NCBI GenBank assembly: GCA_021787555.1
Contig: JAJYLS010000007.1
Span: 3,059 to 39,656 of the forward strand
Direction: 5' to 3'
From: Acidobacteriota bacterium
Lineage (GTDB): Bacteria; Acidobacteriota; Terriglobia; Bryobacterales; Bryobacteraceae
Length of the DNA: 36,598 nt
Below are positions 34,265 to 36,598 of the stretch, piece after piece. How positions within the stretch are numbered: the first letter of the stretch is position 1; every line of letters begins with the position of its first letter. Below the pieces are notes generated by a model that was given only the letters and a program-made list of their open reading frames with translations, was not told the DNA's origin and searched no databases. A program made the translations under genes and the position numbers.

Positions 34265-34279
34265 GTCGGGAAAAGTACG

Positions 34280-34357
34280 CACCGCCGAGGCGCAGAGGCA
34301 CAGAGAGAACAACAACCGTTTTGACTTTTTTCTACGTGTCTCTGCGCCTCGGCGGTG
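34280..34357. repeat. Interspersed inverted repeat between glmS and clpB
   Basis: A 27-base arm (34280-34306, starting CACCGCCGAGGCGCAGAG) is matched at 24 of 27 positions by its inverted copy (34331-34357), with a 24-base AT-rich loop. When translated it yields the familiar RRGAETRRK and LCLCASAV nonsense peptides of this widespread bacterial repeat. It begins 15 bases after the glmS stop and could act as a terminator-like stem, since the loop side holds several T bases. Confidence 0.85.
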
Positions 34358-34381
34358 AATAAGAAGGGGTAAATTAGGATC

Positions 34382-36598
<2,217 letters not shown>

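Overview
The window is GC-rich, densely coded bacterial DNA, most likely from an acidobacterium of the Bryobacterales/Solibacter kind. Three things point there. Two large secreted proteins (5953-10671 and 13330-15510) end in the paired Ig-like module known as the Solibacter C-terminal domain (TIGR03437). The dcw cell-division/cell-wall cluster is compact and begins with mraZ. Intergenic gaps carry the short hairpin repeats common in such genomes. MurE has the DNPR signature, so the peptidoglycan is predicted to be of the meso-diaminopimelate type.

Layout. (1) 3-833: 3' part of a zinc-ribbon membrane protein. (2) 835-5087, minus strand: SWIM-SNF2 helicase, acyltransferase-like membrane protein and two small membrane proteins. 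(3) 5121-15510, plus strand: an RraA-fold protein and three exported proteins. These are a 1572-residue Ig/LGFP/C39-like mosaic, a 679-residue protein with a strong promoter, a long structured leader and a strong terminator, and a 726-residue Ig-like protein. (4) 15801-32065: dcw cluster in the order mraZ, rsmH, ftsL, ftsI, murE, murF, mraY, murD, ftsW, murG, murC, ftsQ, ftsA, ftsZ. Many junctions are 4-base overlaps or gaps of a few bases; murB and ddl are absent. (5) 32100-36598: purS, glmS and clpB, the last running off the window.

The dcw genes form one programme. MurC-F make the UDP-MurNAc-pentapeptide, MraY and MurG make lipid II, FtsW and FtsI polymerise and crosslink it at the septum, FtsL and FtsQ connect the divisome, and FtsA and FtsZ form the ring. 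GlmS supplies the amino-sugar precursor.

The least ordinary signals are non-coding or structural. Heptanucleotide repeats (consensus about GRGYCAG) occur between ftsL and ftsI, between ftsA and ftsZ, and inside the ftsI and murE reading frames, where a copy-number change would shift the frame. A helically phased TGG array lies upstream of mraZ. A TATAAT box six bases before the glmS start predicts a leaderless mRNA. A structured 5' leader precedes the 679-residue exported protein. A C39-like domain in the giant exported protein has alanine where the catalytic cysteine is expected. No tRNA, rRNA, CRISPR array, transposase or prophage gene was seen.
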